This document shows, one piece after another, positions 16,837-25,152 of a DNA stretch of 45,576 bases. Below the pieces are notes generated by a model. It saw nothing but the letters and a program-made list of their open reading frames with translations. It was not told where the DNA came from and ran no database searches. Made by a program: the position numbers and the translations under genes. The DNA comes from Defluviitaleaceae bacterium (GTDB lineage: Bacteria; Bacillota; Clostridia; Lachnospirales; WQUN01), in NCBI GenBank assembly GCA_009779835.1, contig WRBD01000021.1, positions 1 to 45,576 on the forward strand. Direction: 5' to 3'. Numbering within the stretch: position 1 is the first letter of the stretch; each line of letters opens with the position of its first letter.

Positions 16837-17451
16837 GTGCATCGAGAGCGGCAAAGCAAAATCAAAATGAAAAAAATTTTAGATGCGGCACGCCGGGTTT
16901 TTTGCCGAAAGGGATTTCTTGCGGTTACAATGCAGGACATCATTGACGAATGCGGCATTTCACGCGGCGGAATCTACATTTATTTCGCGTCTGTGGATGA
17001 AATTTTTCTTGAAGTAATGAAGCAGCGGAGCAAAGAAAAATTTTCAGAGGTAAACAAGGCGGTGCAAAATTTTCAACCATTCGGGCAGGTTATTTCCGAT
17101 TATTTTGCGCGGCAAAAAGAACGTCTTTTAAATTTTGAGAATAGTCTGTTTCGCGCATACTGCGAATATATTTTCTCGAAACCAAAGCCAGCGGTTCAAG
17201 CTTTTCGCGATATTCAATTTTCGCAATTGCAAAAAACCGTTGAATCAATTTTACTTTTGGGGGTTCTTCAAGGCGTTGTTGCCAACGACGGCAAAGAAAA
17301 ACTCCAACGGCTTGCGAATCATTTTATTGTAACGATAGACGGCCTAAGCATACTCGCGCTTGCGGAAGCCCTTACAGAAGAACTAATAGACGGGCAATTT
17401 GCGATTTTAAATGAGATGATACAAAAAAAGGAGAATGAAAATGCAAACTAG
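16837..17451 (+). CDS. TetR-family transcriptional regulator
   Basis: The product is about 204 residues. The N-terminal helix-turn-helix is classical: ILDAARRVFCRKGF, then MQDIIDECGISRGGIYIYF. The ligand-binding C-terminal half is helical and diverged, so the inducer cannot be read. The start is uncertain: GTG 16837 is annotated, but the best AGGTGA box is 14 bases upstream. An ATT codon at 16828 has ideal spacing, and GTG 16798 lies inside an operator. It starts beside its own operator array, so autorepression is likely. The end overlaps the ECF S-component gene by 11 bp, suggesting control of pantothenate uptake and CoA synthesis. Confidence 0.85.
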   Translation: MHRERQSKIKMKKILDAARRVFCRKGFLAVTMQDIIDECGISRGGIYIYFASVDEIFLEVMKQRSKEKFSEVNKAVQNFQPFGQVISDYFARQKERLLNFENSLFRAYCEYIFSKPKPAVQAFRDIQFSQLQKTVESILLLGVLQGVVANDGKEKLQRLANHFIVTIDGLSILALAEALTEELIDGQFAILNEMIQKKENENAN

Positions 17452-18025
17452 ACAGACAACGGGAATTGCAATAATGGTTGCAATCGTAATTGTTTTACAG
17501 GTTTTTGCCACAGCCATAAATTTTGTAACACCGGGTACAATTCCGATTGTCCTTGTTCTACCGCCGATAATTATAGGAGCGGCTATGTTTGGCGTAAAAG
17601 CAGGCATGATATTGGGATTTTGCTTCGGTTTGGTTGTATTGGGCAGCGGAATTTTCGGGTTTGCGCCAACATCTGCAATGATGTGGAGCGTAAGCCCTGT
17701 AATTATGACGGTCGGCACACTTGGAAGGGGTTTAGCAGTAGGTTTTACCGCCGGAATTTTATATAACTTGCTCAAGAAAAAAAGCACATATTTAGGCGTT
17801 ATATCTGCCGCCATTGCCGTGCCGTTTGTAAATACCGGTATTTTTACAATCGTATTTTTTCTTTTTCTCGAAGTTTTGGCGGAAGAAGGCGCAGGGCGAA
17901 CAATTCTTCAATATGCTTCCGGCTTCATAATTGCTGTTAACTTTCTAATCGAATTAATTTTCAATATTGTTCTTGCGTCGGCAATTGTACGGATTATAGA
18001 AGTTGTCAAAAAAAGGAGACAGTAA
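17441..18025 (+). CDS. ECF transporter S component, probably pantothenate-type (PanT-like)
   Basis: The product is 194 residues from ATG 17441, with AGGAG seven bases upstream; ATG 17435 is too close to the box. About six hydrophobic helices and Gly-rich loops (PPIIIGAAMFGVKAG, GFCFGLVVLGSGIFG) fit substrate-binding S components of energy-coupling-factor vitamin importers. These borrow a shared EcfA/EcfA-prime/EcfT module, which is absent from the window. Pantothenate is inferred from the next gene, a type II pantothenate kinase whose ATG overlaps this stop (TAATG). The trio with TetR is one operon. Confidence 0.75.
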   Translation: MQTRQTTGIAIMVAIVIVLQVFATAINFVTPGTIPIVLVLPPIIIGAAMFGVKAGMILGFCFGLVVLGSGIFGFAPTSAMMWSVSPVIMTVGTLGRGLAVGFTAGILYNLLKKKSTYLGVISAAIAVPFVNTGIFTIVFFLFLEVLAEEGAGRTILQYASGFIIAVNFLIELIFNIVLASAIVRIIEVVKKRRQ

Positions 18026-18828
18026 TGGTCTTAGGAATTGACGTAGGCGGTTCAACCACAAAAATTGTAGGGTTTGAAAAAACCGAATGCATTGGAATGA
18101 TGCAGGTAGCGGCAGACGACCAAATTACATCTGCGTTCGGCGCGTTCGGAAAATTTTGCGCAGAATATAATATTCGCATGGGCGACATAAAAAAAATTAT
18201 GGTAACGGGTGTCGGCGCGTCTTATCTTGAAAAAGGTATGTACGATATTCCCACAACCCGCGTTGATGAATTTATTGCAATCGGAATAGGCGGGCTTAAA
18301 CTTGCCGCGCTTTCGGACGCATTTATCATAAGCGCGGGAACGGGAACAGCGTTGGTGAAGGCAAGCAAAGATAAAATCACACATCTCGGCGGAAGCGGCG
18401 TTGGCGGCGGAATGTTGCTTAATCTTTGCGAACGTTTTGCGGGTGTCCATTCCTTCGCAAGCATTACCGAAATTGCAAAAGAAGGCGACCTTTCCGCCAT
18501 AGACCTTCGCCTGTGCGATATATCGCGCGAAAAAATCGGCAATCTGCCTTCGGACACTACGGTTTCCAATTTCGGCAACCTTCGCGATAACGCAAAACCC
18601 GCAGACATTGTGCTGGGTTTTATGAACATGATGTTTGAAAGCATTGGTATGATGGCGGTTTTCGCGACACTCGGCAGCGATGTAAAAGATGTTGTTTTAA
18701 TCGGCGCACTTTCCGGTACGGAACACGCCGCAATCGTTTTTGAAAACTTGGCGAAAATTCACCCCGTGAAATTTCACATTCCAAAAGAAGCAATTTTTGC
18801 AACGGCAGTCGGCGCGGCACTTTCTTGA
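18025..18828 (+). CDS. coaW: Type II pantothenate kinase CoaW
   Basis: The product is 267 residues, the usual size for the Staphylococcus-type enzyme. The ASKHA phosphate-1 motif GIDVGGSTTKIVGFE sits at residues 3-17. A catalytic or adenosine-side glycine-rich segment (SAGTGTALVKA, then LGGSGVGGGMLLNL) follows, with further ATP-domain motifs near the end (LIGALSG). It phosphorylates pantothenate in the first step of CoA synthesis; type II enzymes are not feedback-inhibited by CoA. Its start overlaps the S-component stop, so uptake and trapping of the vitamin are coupled. Confidence 0.88.
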   Translation: MVLGIDVGGSTTKIVGFEKTECIGMMQVAADDQITSAFGAFGKFCAEYNIRMGDIKKIMVTGVGASYLEKGMYDIPTTRVDEFIAIGIGGLKLAALSDAFIISAGTGTALVKASKDKITHLGGSGVGGGMLLNLCERFAGVHSFASITEIAKEGDLSAIDLRLCDISREKIGNLPSDTTVSNFGNLRDNAKPADIVLGFMNMMFESIGMMAVFATLGSDVKDVVLIGALSGTEHAAIVFENLAKIHPVKFHIPKEAIFATAVGAALS

Positions 18829-18905
18829 AAAATCCTTGATTACCAAAGCCTTCCGTGTTACTCTATTATATGTAAGAAAATTTTTTAGGTCGGGGGGTTT
18901 TCTCT

Positions 18906-21900
18906 TTGAAAAGAAAATTATTAGGATTTATTTCTATGGTGCTTGTCTTTGTACTGGCAACAGGCAGTATCACTTTTGTTCCCGCATGGGAGGAAGAGTT
19001 TGTTGTTGAGCCAGCATCAACCGGGGTGAATTTCGCGCAACTCTTACAGTATTCACTTTTCTTCTTTGACTCCAATATGTGCGGGCCGGAAGTGAATTCC
19101 CGGGCTGTTTTTGCTTGGCGGCATAATTGCCACCTTCAAGACATGACCGCCTCGCCCTACCCGGCAATTTCGGAAATGCCCACCGTTGATGTTTCCGGCG
19201 GGTTCCACGATGCGGGCGACCACGTAAAATTCGGATTGCCGCAATCGTATTCTGCGGTGACGCTGGGCTGGGCGGTATATGAATTCAGAGAAGCTTTTGA
19301 AGAAAACGGTCTTACTCCTCACGCGCAACGAATTCTTGACCACTTTGCCGAGTATTTCAGACGTAGCACTCATTGGAACACAGGGGGCACCGCTGTTACG
19401 CGTTTCTTCTATCAAGTCGGTGACGGTGGCGGCGGTGATGACCACGGCTTTTGGGGGCCTCCTCAATACCAGACAGTAGGCAAAACAGGCGGAAACAGAA
19501 GAGCCTATTGGACAGACGCAACCTCCCAAAACCCCGGCACCGACCAAATTGCCTTTGCGGCAGCGGCGTTGGCTATGAACTATTTGAATTTCAAAAACCC
19601 GGAAGATTTAAGGCACTCCCTCGCGTTGTACCGTTTTGCCTGGGACGGTCACAGGGGCTTGGCAACACGCGGAACCTCACCGTTCTATACGTCATCACGC
19701 TGGGATGATAAGCTCGCCCTTGCCGCCCAGTTACTGTTTATAGCCACAGGCGAACAAACTTTTAGAAATAACGCAACTTCCCTTATCCCCTCCGGTTGGG
19801 CTCATCATACCAATTGGCAGTTGGCTTGGGACGGCGTGTGGCAGATAGTGAACGTATTAAGGGAAGATTGGGAAGCGAACAGGTCAAACCTTGCACGGGT
19901 CAGAGATAACATAAATTTAGATTTCTTTGAGCCGGCAAGCTGGGGAAATACACGCTATAACTCCGGATTCCAAATGCTTGGGCTTATTCATGATGCCCGT
20001 AGGGGACAAAATGTGTATTCGGATTGGGCGGCAAGGCAGATGGACTTTATACTGGGAAACAACCCGCACGGACGTAGCTTTGTAATCGGAATAGGCCCTA
20101 ACCCCGCTAACAACCCCACGCGCCCCCACCACAGAGCCGCCACCGGTTTTGGAGGTAACACGGAGCCGAACGGTAACGGGTGGGCGCGGTTTGAAGCAAA
20201 CGAAGTTCATGAACATTTGCTTACCGGCGCATTGGTTGGCGGTCCCATTAACCAGGTATACTCGAATCATATACGCGATTACACTTATACCGAGGTTGCC
20301 ATTGACTTTAACGCGAGTTTAGCAGGCGCGGCGGCAGGGCTTTGGATGCGGCATAAATCCCATCAGCCCGACCCGCCTTCCGCAATACCGGGTGACTTCC
20401 GACCGGAGCTACTGCTTGGCGGCGGCGATTTCGCGAAGCTAAACACGGCAAGAGCCGCGCTGACATGGTCTGCAATTTCCAACGGACCTCAAGATGAAGT
20501 AACGATAAACCTAACTTTACCGGCAAACATCGGTGATGTTGCTGTTTCGTGGGTGTCGAACAATCCCGCAATCAGCAACACAGGCGTTGTCACCCGGCAA
20601 ACGTCCGACGCAACGGGAACGCTTGTGGCGACACTTACCTACGGCGTGGCATCCGCAACTGTAACATTTAATCCGACAGTGCTTTTACTGCAAGACCCCA
20701 CAGTGATTCGCAATGCGTTGCGCGACAGAATTGCCTATGCAAACGAACGTGCTGATGAAACCGTAGTAAGCGTGAACGGTGCCGACGTACCGTACACTTT
20801 GGACTGGGTAACACCGTCAGTCATGAGTAATTTTCACGCCGCAATCGCCAACGCTTACGTTGTTTATAACGAATCCAACGCGACAGCTTTAGAGTTAACC
20901 AATGCTTTAAACGATTTAAATACCGCAATATCCGCGTTTAAAAACGATAGAACACACGGGCTGTATGGGTATGTACCCCATTTTGCCGTAACAATAACGG
21001 ACGGTCATGCCCCTGCCGGACAATCCGGCGAAGGCGAATACCCCGAGGGCGCACGCGTTGAAGTCTCCGCCGGAACCCGCGACGACAGCTACTTCTTTAA
21101 TGGTTGGAGCGGTGCAGACGCGCAATTGCTTGCAAACTCCAACGCTTCTATAACGTATTTCACCATGCCCGCACGCGAAGTGAATCTTACTGCCACATGG
21201 GTGAGAATCGGCGGAGGTGACACATTCCCAATGACACTTAGGGCGGCGGTGAATGACACGCGCCTTACCCACGCAAGATTCGCGAACGGTCATGCGCAAG
21301 ACGGTTCACCAAGTCCCAACAGACCGACCGAGGCGCTTACAGGAAACCATGAAGCCCTTCACCAAACGGTTACTGAACCGGGGGATTTCACACTTATTCT
21401 CACGGTGGGTTCACTTTGGAATATACAAGCGGGTACAGCTTCTTCGCACTGGCCTGAGTTTATCCCTAATTTTGCCACAGGCGGCAGAGTGGTGCATGTA
21501 ACCGTTGATGCCGACGGATATGTTTCCATTGTGCCCACAAGCGGCGGAACATTTGACGGAGTTTATTATGAAACGGGATTTGGACGGGTATCAACGAGTT
21601 CCGGTTCCGATGATGTATATATTTCTTACGGTGAAGGCTATCCTTCCGGACACACGCCCGGCTCGCCGCCATCAGGCGCGGTGGATACCTTCCAAGTAAC
21701 CATAACCGACTCCAATGCCAGCGTAACAGGCGCGGGCAATTTCCCCGCAGGGCGCACCGTGGCAATTAATGCGGGTAAACCCTCAGGGCTGTTTGTTTTC
21801 ACAGGCTGGACATCAGACTCCCCCGGTGTAAGCTTTACCAATGCCGCCAACTCGATTACCACCTTTGTTATGCCCGAAAACGACGTAAACGTAAAGGCAA

Positions 21901-22364
21901 ATTGGTCAATGACGTCTCCGGTGTACCGCACTGTAACATTTGAGCTTAACGGCGGAAGGCTTGTAAGCGGTAACCTTGAGCAAACCGTAATTAACGGCAA
22001 CGGCGCAAACCCTCCTGATGTTGAACGCGACGGTTGGATATTTAATGGTTGGGACGGCGTTTACACAAATGTCATAAGTGACAGAACAATCACGGCGCGA
22101 TGGAGACCGGATTTAACCGGTGTAACTATCGGCGACTTAACCGGCAACGGTCGAATAACCAGTACCGACGCAACTGTACTGGCAAGATATCTGATTACAA
22201 GAGATTTGGGTGGCCCTGAATCAATTGAAATTGACTACCGCGCCGCGGACATAAACTGCGACGGTTATGTAGACATAGCAGACGTAATACACTTGGCAAG
22301 ATGGCTGGTGGGTCACTTATCCAGCCGTTGCCCGAATACTAACTGCGGAATCTGCGGAACATAA
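18906..22364 (+). CDS. Secreted multidomain GH9 endoglucanase with type I dockerin
   Basis: The product is 1152 residues with a TTG start (GGGGGG box eight bases upstream). A signal peptide covers about 1-28. The GH9 catalytic domain spans about 40-485, with acidic D102/D105 in HDAGDHVKFG and proton donor E463 in YTEVAIDFNA; HHR at 408-410 is also conserved. Then come an Ig-like (Big-type) domain at about 500-590, a helical FIVAR-like segment at 595-680, InlB/Flg_new-like repeats at about 690-765, 925-1000 and 1005-1066, and a beta-rich insert at 775-910. A type I dockerin with two Ca-loop repeats (GDLTGNGRITSTD at 1076; ADINCDGYVDIAD at 1114) ends at about 1135. No CBM3 was seen. The dockerin implies docking to a cohesin scaffold on a cellulosome. 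Confidence 0.93.
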   Translation: MKRKLLGFISMVLVFVLATGSITFVPAWEEEFVVEPASTGVNFAQLLQYSLFFFDSNMCGPEVNSRAVFAWRHNCHLQDMTASPYPAISEMPTVDVSGGFHDAGDHVKFGLPQSYSAVTLGWAVYEFREAFEENGLTPHAQRILDHFAEYFRRSTHWNTGGTAVTRFFYQVGDGGGGDDHGFWGPPQYQTVGKTGGNRRAYWTDATSQNPGTDQIAFAAAALAMNYLNFKNPEDLRHSLALYRFAWDGHRGLATRGTSPFYTSSRWDDKLALAAQLLFIATGEQTFRNNATSLIPSGWAHHTNWQLAWDGVWQIVNVLREDWEANRSNLARVRDNINLDFFEPASWGNTRYNSGFQMLGLIHDARRGQNVYSDWAARQMDFILGNNPHGRSFVIGIGPNPANNPTRPHHRAATGFGGNTEPNGNGWARFEANEVHEHLLTGALVGGPINQVYSNHIRDYTYTEVAIDFNASLAGAAAGLWMRHKSHQPDPPSAIPGDFRPELLLGGGDFAKLNTARAALTWSAISNGPQDEVTINLTLPANIGDVAVSWVSNNPAISNTGVVTRQTSDATGTLVATLTYGVASATVTFNPTVLLLQDPTVIRNALRDRIAYANERADETVVSVNGADVPYTLDWVTPSVMSNFHAAIANAYVVYNESNATALELTNALNDLNTAISAFKNDRTHGLYGYVPHFAVTITDGHAPAGQSGEGEYPEGARVEVSAGTRDDSYFFNGWSGADAQLLANSNASITYFTMPAREVNLTATWVRIGGGDTFPMTLRAAVNDTRLTHARFANGHAQDGSPSPNRPTEALTGNHEALHQTVTEPGDFTLILTVGSLWNIQAGTASSHWPEFIPNFATGGRVVHVTVDADGYVSIVPTSGGTFDGVYYETGFGRVSTSSGSDDVYISYGEGYPSGHTPGSPPSGAVDTFQVTITDSNASVTGAGNFPAGRTVAINAGKPSGLFVFTGWTSDSPGVSFTNAANSITTFVMPENDVNVKANWSMTSPVYRTVTFELNGGRLVSGNLEQTVINGNGANPPDVERDGWIFNGWDGVYTNVISDRTITARWRPDLTGVTIGDLTGNGRITSTDATVLARYLITRDLGGPESIEIDYRAADINCDGYVDIADVIHLARWLVGHLSSRCPNTNCGICGT

Positions 22365-22427
22365 AGAGATTTCATATTATATTACGATGACACTTCCGTG
22401 GGCTTGCCAATAAATCTTCTAATGGTT

Positions 22428-23000
22428 TTATTGTTTTTGTTCCTTAAAAATAATTCTGTTTTTATACGTATACTCCACGGCGGAGTAGATGCTTATTATC
22501 GTTGTGATTATGATTAACACGAGCGCAACGGGTTGAAAAAAAAGATATGTGAATGGGAACGGCAGCATAAGGTAAATGATTAAAGTTATCTGTGCTGTCG
22601 TTTTTATTTTCGCGCTGGTGCTTGCGGCTAAAACGATTTTTTGTTCAAGGGCAAGCTGACGCAAGCCGGAAACATAGAATTCGCGGCTGATTAGAATGAT
22701 TGTAGCCCACGCGGGTAAATTGCCTGTTGCTGTGAATGCTATGAACGCGGCGCATACAAGCATTTTATCTGCAAGAGGGTCCATTAATTTTCCAAAATTT
22801 GTTACAAGACCCAGTTTACGCGCAAGGTATCCGTCAACTGCGTCTGTAACGGCGGCGATTACAAATAATGCCAACGCAAACCACGCGTTTAAAATTACTC
22901 CTACTTCGCCAATTCCACTTAACGGTTGCGAAAGGTACATAATTAAAAACGCGGGTATTAGAATTACCCGCAAAAGGGTTATTTTATTTGGAAGGTTCAT
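22428..23000 (-). CDS. pgsA: CDP-diacylglycerol--glycerol-3-phosphate 3-phosphatidyltransferase PgsA
   Basis: The product is 190 residues with several membrane helices. The CDP-alcohol phosphotransferase signature is intact: DAVDGYLAR, then G in NFGKLMDPLADK (D..DG..AR...G...D...D). The start MNLPNKITLLR is typical of PgsA. It makes phosphatidylglycerol phosphate, the precursor of phosphatidylglycerol and cardiolipin. The rimO gene ends three bases upstream with a CAGGAG box in its last codons, so translation is coupled. The gene is convergent with the GH9 gene; the 63-bp gap holds no clear terminator. Confidence 0.93.
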   Translation of the reverse strand: MNLPNKITLLRVILIPAFLIMYLSQPLSGIGEVGVILNAWFALALFVIAAVTDAVDGYLARKLGLVTNFGKLMDPLADKMLVCAAFIAFTATGNLPAWATIILISREFYVSGLRQLALEQKIVLAASTSAKIKTTAQITLIIYLMLPFPFTYLFFQPVALVLIIITTIISIYSAVEYTYKNRIIFKEQKQ

Positions 23001-23003
23001 GGA

Positions 23004-24317
23004 TTACTCCTGTGCTTGCCCGCGAAGGTCGTAACCGTCGGTAGCGGTTATTTTTACGGGAACAATGTCTCCCGGCGATAATTGATTTTGACAAATAAAT
23101 TCTACAACGGAGTCTGATTCGTATGCGTCGTATTGAGTGCGGCCTGTGCAAATTTCTTCGGATTGCGTGTCAAGAATTACAGGAAGGATTCTCCCTATAT
23201 ATTCGCGTTGCTTTTTGAAATGAATTTTTTGTTGTAATGCCATTAATTTATTCAGGCGTTCCTGTTTTGTTTCTTCATCTGTTTGGTTTAGCATTTCTGC
23301 GGCGGGTGTTCCTTCTTCTTGGGAATACGGAAACACGCCCATTCTGTCGAATTCCATTTCCTTTACAAAATCGCAAAGGCCGCGAAAATCTTCTTCCGTT
23401 TCGCCGGGAAAGCCGACAATTAAAGTTGTGCGAATGCTTATGCCGGGAATTCTGTCGCGCAGTACGCGAATTAGCTGTTCAAGTTCGCGCTTGCCGCCCT
23501 TGCGTCCCATACGTGAAAGAATCGCATCTTCGCTATGCTGGATTGGCATATCAATATATTTGCAAATTTGCGGGGTTTCCGCCATTACGTCAATTAACGA
23601 AGCGGTTATATGCTCGGGGTATGCGTACATTAAACGAATCCAGCTTACGCCGGATTTTTCTGCGATTTTTTGGAGAAGTTCGTGTAATTTTTTCGCTCCG
23701 TAAATATCCGTGCCGTAATATGCGGTGTCTTGCGCGACCAAAACAAGCTCTGCCGCGCCCGCTTCAACAAGTAACTTACATTCCTCTACAATTTCTTCCA
23801 TCGGGCGGCTTTTATACGTGCCGCGAATTTGCGGAATCGTACAATATGAGCAACGATTGTCACAACCTTCCGCAATTTTTACATACGCGATATGCGGAAT
23901 TTCTGAGTCACGCCTTGCAAGGATTCTTGAGTGAGCCGTATTCCCGCTGTTTCCGACTGGCGCACCTATTAAATTCTCAATTACTTCCGCGATTTTCTCA
24001 TACTCCCCTACCCCAACAAAAGCGTCCGCTTCGGGGATTTTTTCCTTTATTTCATTTTTGTAGCGTTCTGCCATACAACCCACGATTACGAGTGCGCGGC
24101 ATTTGCCGATGTTTTTGTATTCGGCAAGTTCAAAAACCATGTCCAAGCTTTCTTGTACGGCGTCACTGATAAAACCGCAAGTATTTATTATTATTGCCGC
24201 CGCGTTTTCGGGGTCATTCACAATATCATAACCCGCAATGCGTAACGCACCAACCATTACCTCGCCGTCAACGCGGTTTTTATCGCAGCCGAGGGAGATT
24301 AAATAAACCTCAGCCAT
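23004..24317 (-). CDS. rimO: Ribosomal protein uS12 methylthiotransferase RimO
   Basis: The product is 437 residues. The N-terminal UPF0004 domain has three cysteines (SLGCDKNRVD, NTCGF, VGCMAE) for one iron-sulfur cluster. The radical-SAM cluster motif is CDNRCSYC. A C-terminal TRAM domain is present (GYDLRGQAQE at the end). The DKNRVD variant and INTCGFI point to RimO rather than MiaB. It methylthiolates an aspartate of ribosomal protein S12. It overlaps folD by 8 bp upstream and touches pgsA downstream, forming a tight ftsK-folD-rimO-pgsA unit. Confidence 0.92.
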   Translation of the reverse strand: MAEVYLISLGCDKNRVDGEVMVGALRIAGYDIVNDPENAAAIIINTCGFISDAVQESLDMVFELAEYKNIGKCRALVIVGCMAERYKNEIKEKIPEADAFVGVGEYEKIAEVIENLIGAPVGNSGNTAHSRILARRDSEIPHIAYVKIAEGCDNRCSYCTIPQIRGTYKSRPMEEIVEECKLLVEAGAAELVLVAQDTAYYGTDIYGAKKLHELLQKIAEKSGVSWIRLMYAYPEHITASLIDVMAETPQICKYIDMPIQHSEDAILSRMGRKGGKRELEQLIRVLRDRIPGISIRTTLIVGFPGETEEDFRGLCDFVKEMEFDRMGVFPYSQEEGTPAAEMLNQTDEETKQERLNKLMALQQKIHFKKQREYIGRILPVILDTQSEEICTGRTQYDAYESDSVVEFICQNQLSPGDIVPVKITATDGYDLRGQAQE

Positions 24318-25152
24318 TTTGCAATTCCCATGCTTTTACGCAGTTTTCCATTAATGTTGCAACGGTCATGGGGCCAACACCGCCCGGTACAGGAGTTATA
24401 TATGAAGCAATTTTTTCGCAGTTTTCGTAATCAACGTCGCCGCAGATTTTTTTTCCTTCAAGACGATTTACACCAACGTCAATGATTACCGCGTCAGGTT
24501 TTACCATGTCCGCCGTGATAAATTTCGGGCGGCCTAACGCGGCTACAAGAATATCCGCGCGGCGGCATTCTTCCGCCAAATTCTTTGTACGGCTGTGGCA
24601 AATCGTAACCGTCGCATTTTCCGCAAGAAGCAACAACGAAAGCGGCTTACCCACAATATCACTTCGCCCAACGATTACAGCGTTTTTGCCGGAAATTTCA
24701 ATGCCTTCGCGTTTCAGTAATTCCACGCAACCAGCCGGAGTACAGGGAAGGAGCCGCCCTTGTCCCGTTGCCGCAAGCCCGACATTGTACGGGTGAAGGC
24801 AATCGACATCTTTTCGCGGGTCAAGATGAGAAAGAATTTCGTCTTTATTTAACTGCGGCGGGAATGGTTGCTGAACCAAAACCCCGGTGACACTCGTATC
24901 ATTATTAAGCGAGTCAATTAATTCTAAAACTTCTTTTTGCGTTGCCTCTTCTGGCAATTTTTTTAATTCAAAACCAAGACCGACTTCGGCGCAGGCTTTT
25001 TCTTTCATTCCGATATACACAACAGAAGCGGGGTTATCGCCAACCAAAACCGCAACCAACTTGCAATTTTTCCCCGCCGCCTTCGTTTTCACCTCACTGC
25101 GAATCGCCGCCGCGTGTGTCTTTCCGCAAATAATTTTAGCCATATAATTCAT
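24310..25152 (-). CDS. folD: Bifunctional methylenetetrahydrofolate dehydrogenase/cyclohydrolase FolD
   Basis: The product is 280 residues. Family motifs include VYIGMKEKACAEVG (with catalytic Y and K), GVLVQQPFP, KDVDCLHPYN, GRSDIVGKPLSLLL and the C-terminal PVPGGVGPMT. It interconverts methylene-THF and formyl-THF using NADP. ATG 25152 lies about four bases from a GGAG box; an alternative ATG at 25143 starts MAKIICG. The start overlaps the end of ftsK and the end overlaps rimO, so all are co-translated. Length is normal. Confidence 0.94.
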   Translation of the reverse strand: MNYMAKIICGKTHAAAIRSEVKTKAAGKNCKLVAVLVGDNPASVVYIGMKEKACAEVGLGFELKKLPEEATQKEVLELIDSLNNDTSVTGVLVQQPFPPQLNKDEILSHLDPRKDVDCLHPYNVGLAATGQGRLLPCTPAGCVELLKREGIEISGKNAVIVGRSDIVGKPLSLLLLAENATVTICHSRTKNLAEECRRADILVAALGRPKFITADMVKPDAVIIDVGVNRLEGKKICGDVDYENCEKIASYITPVPGGVGPMTVATLMENCVKAWELQNG

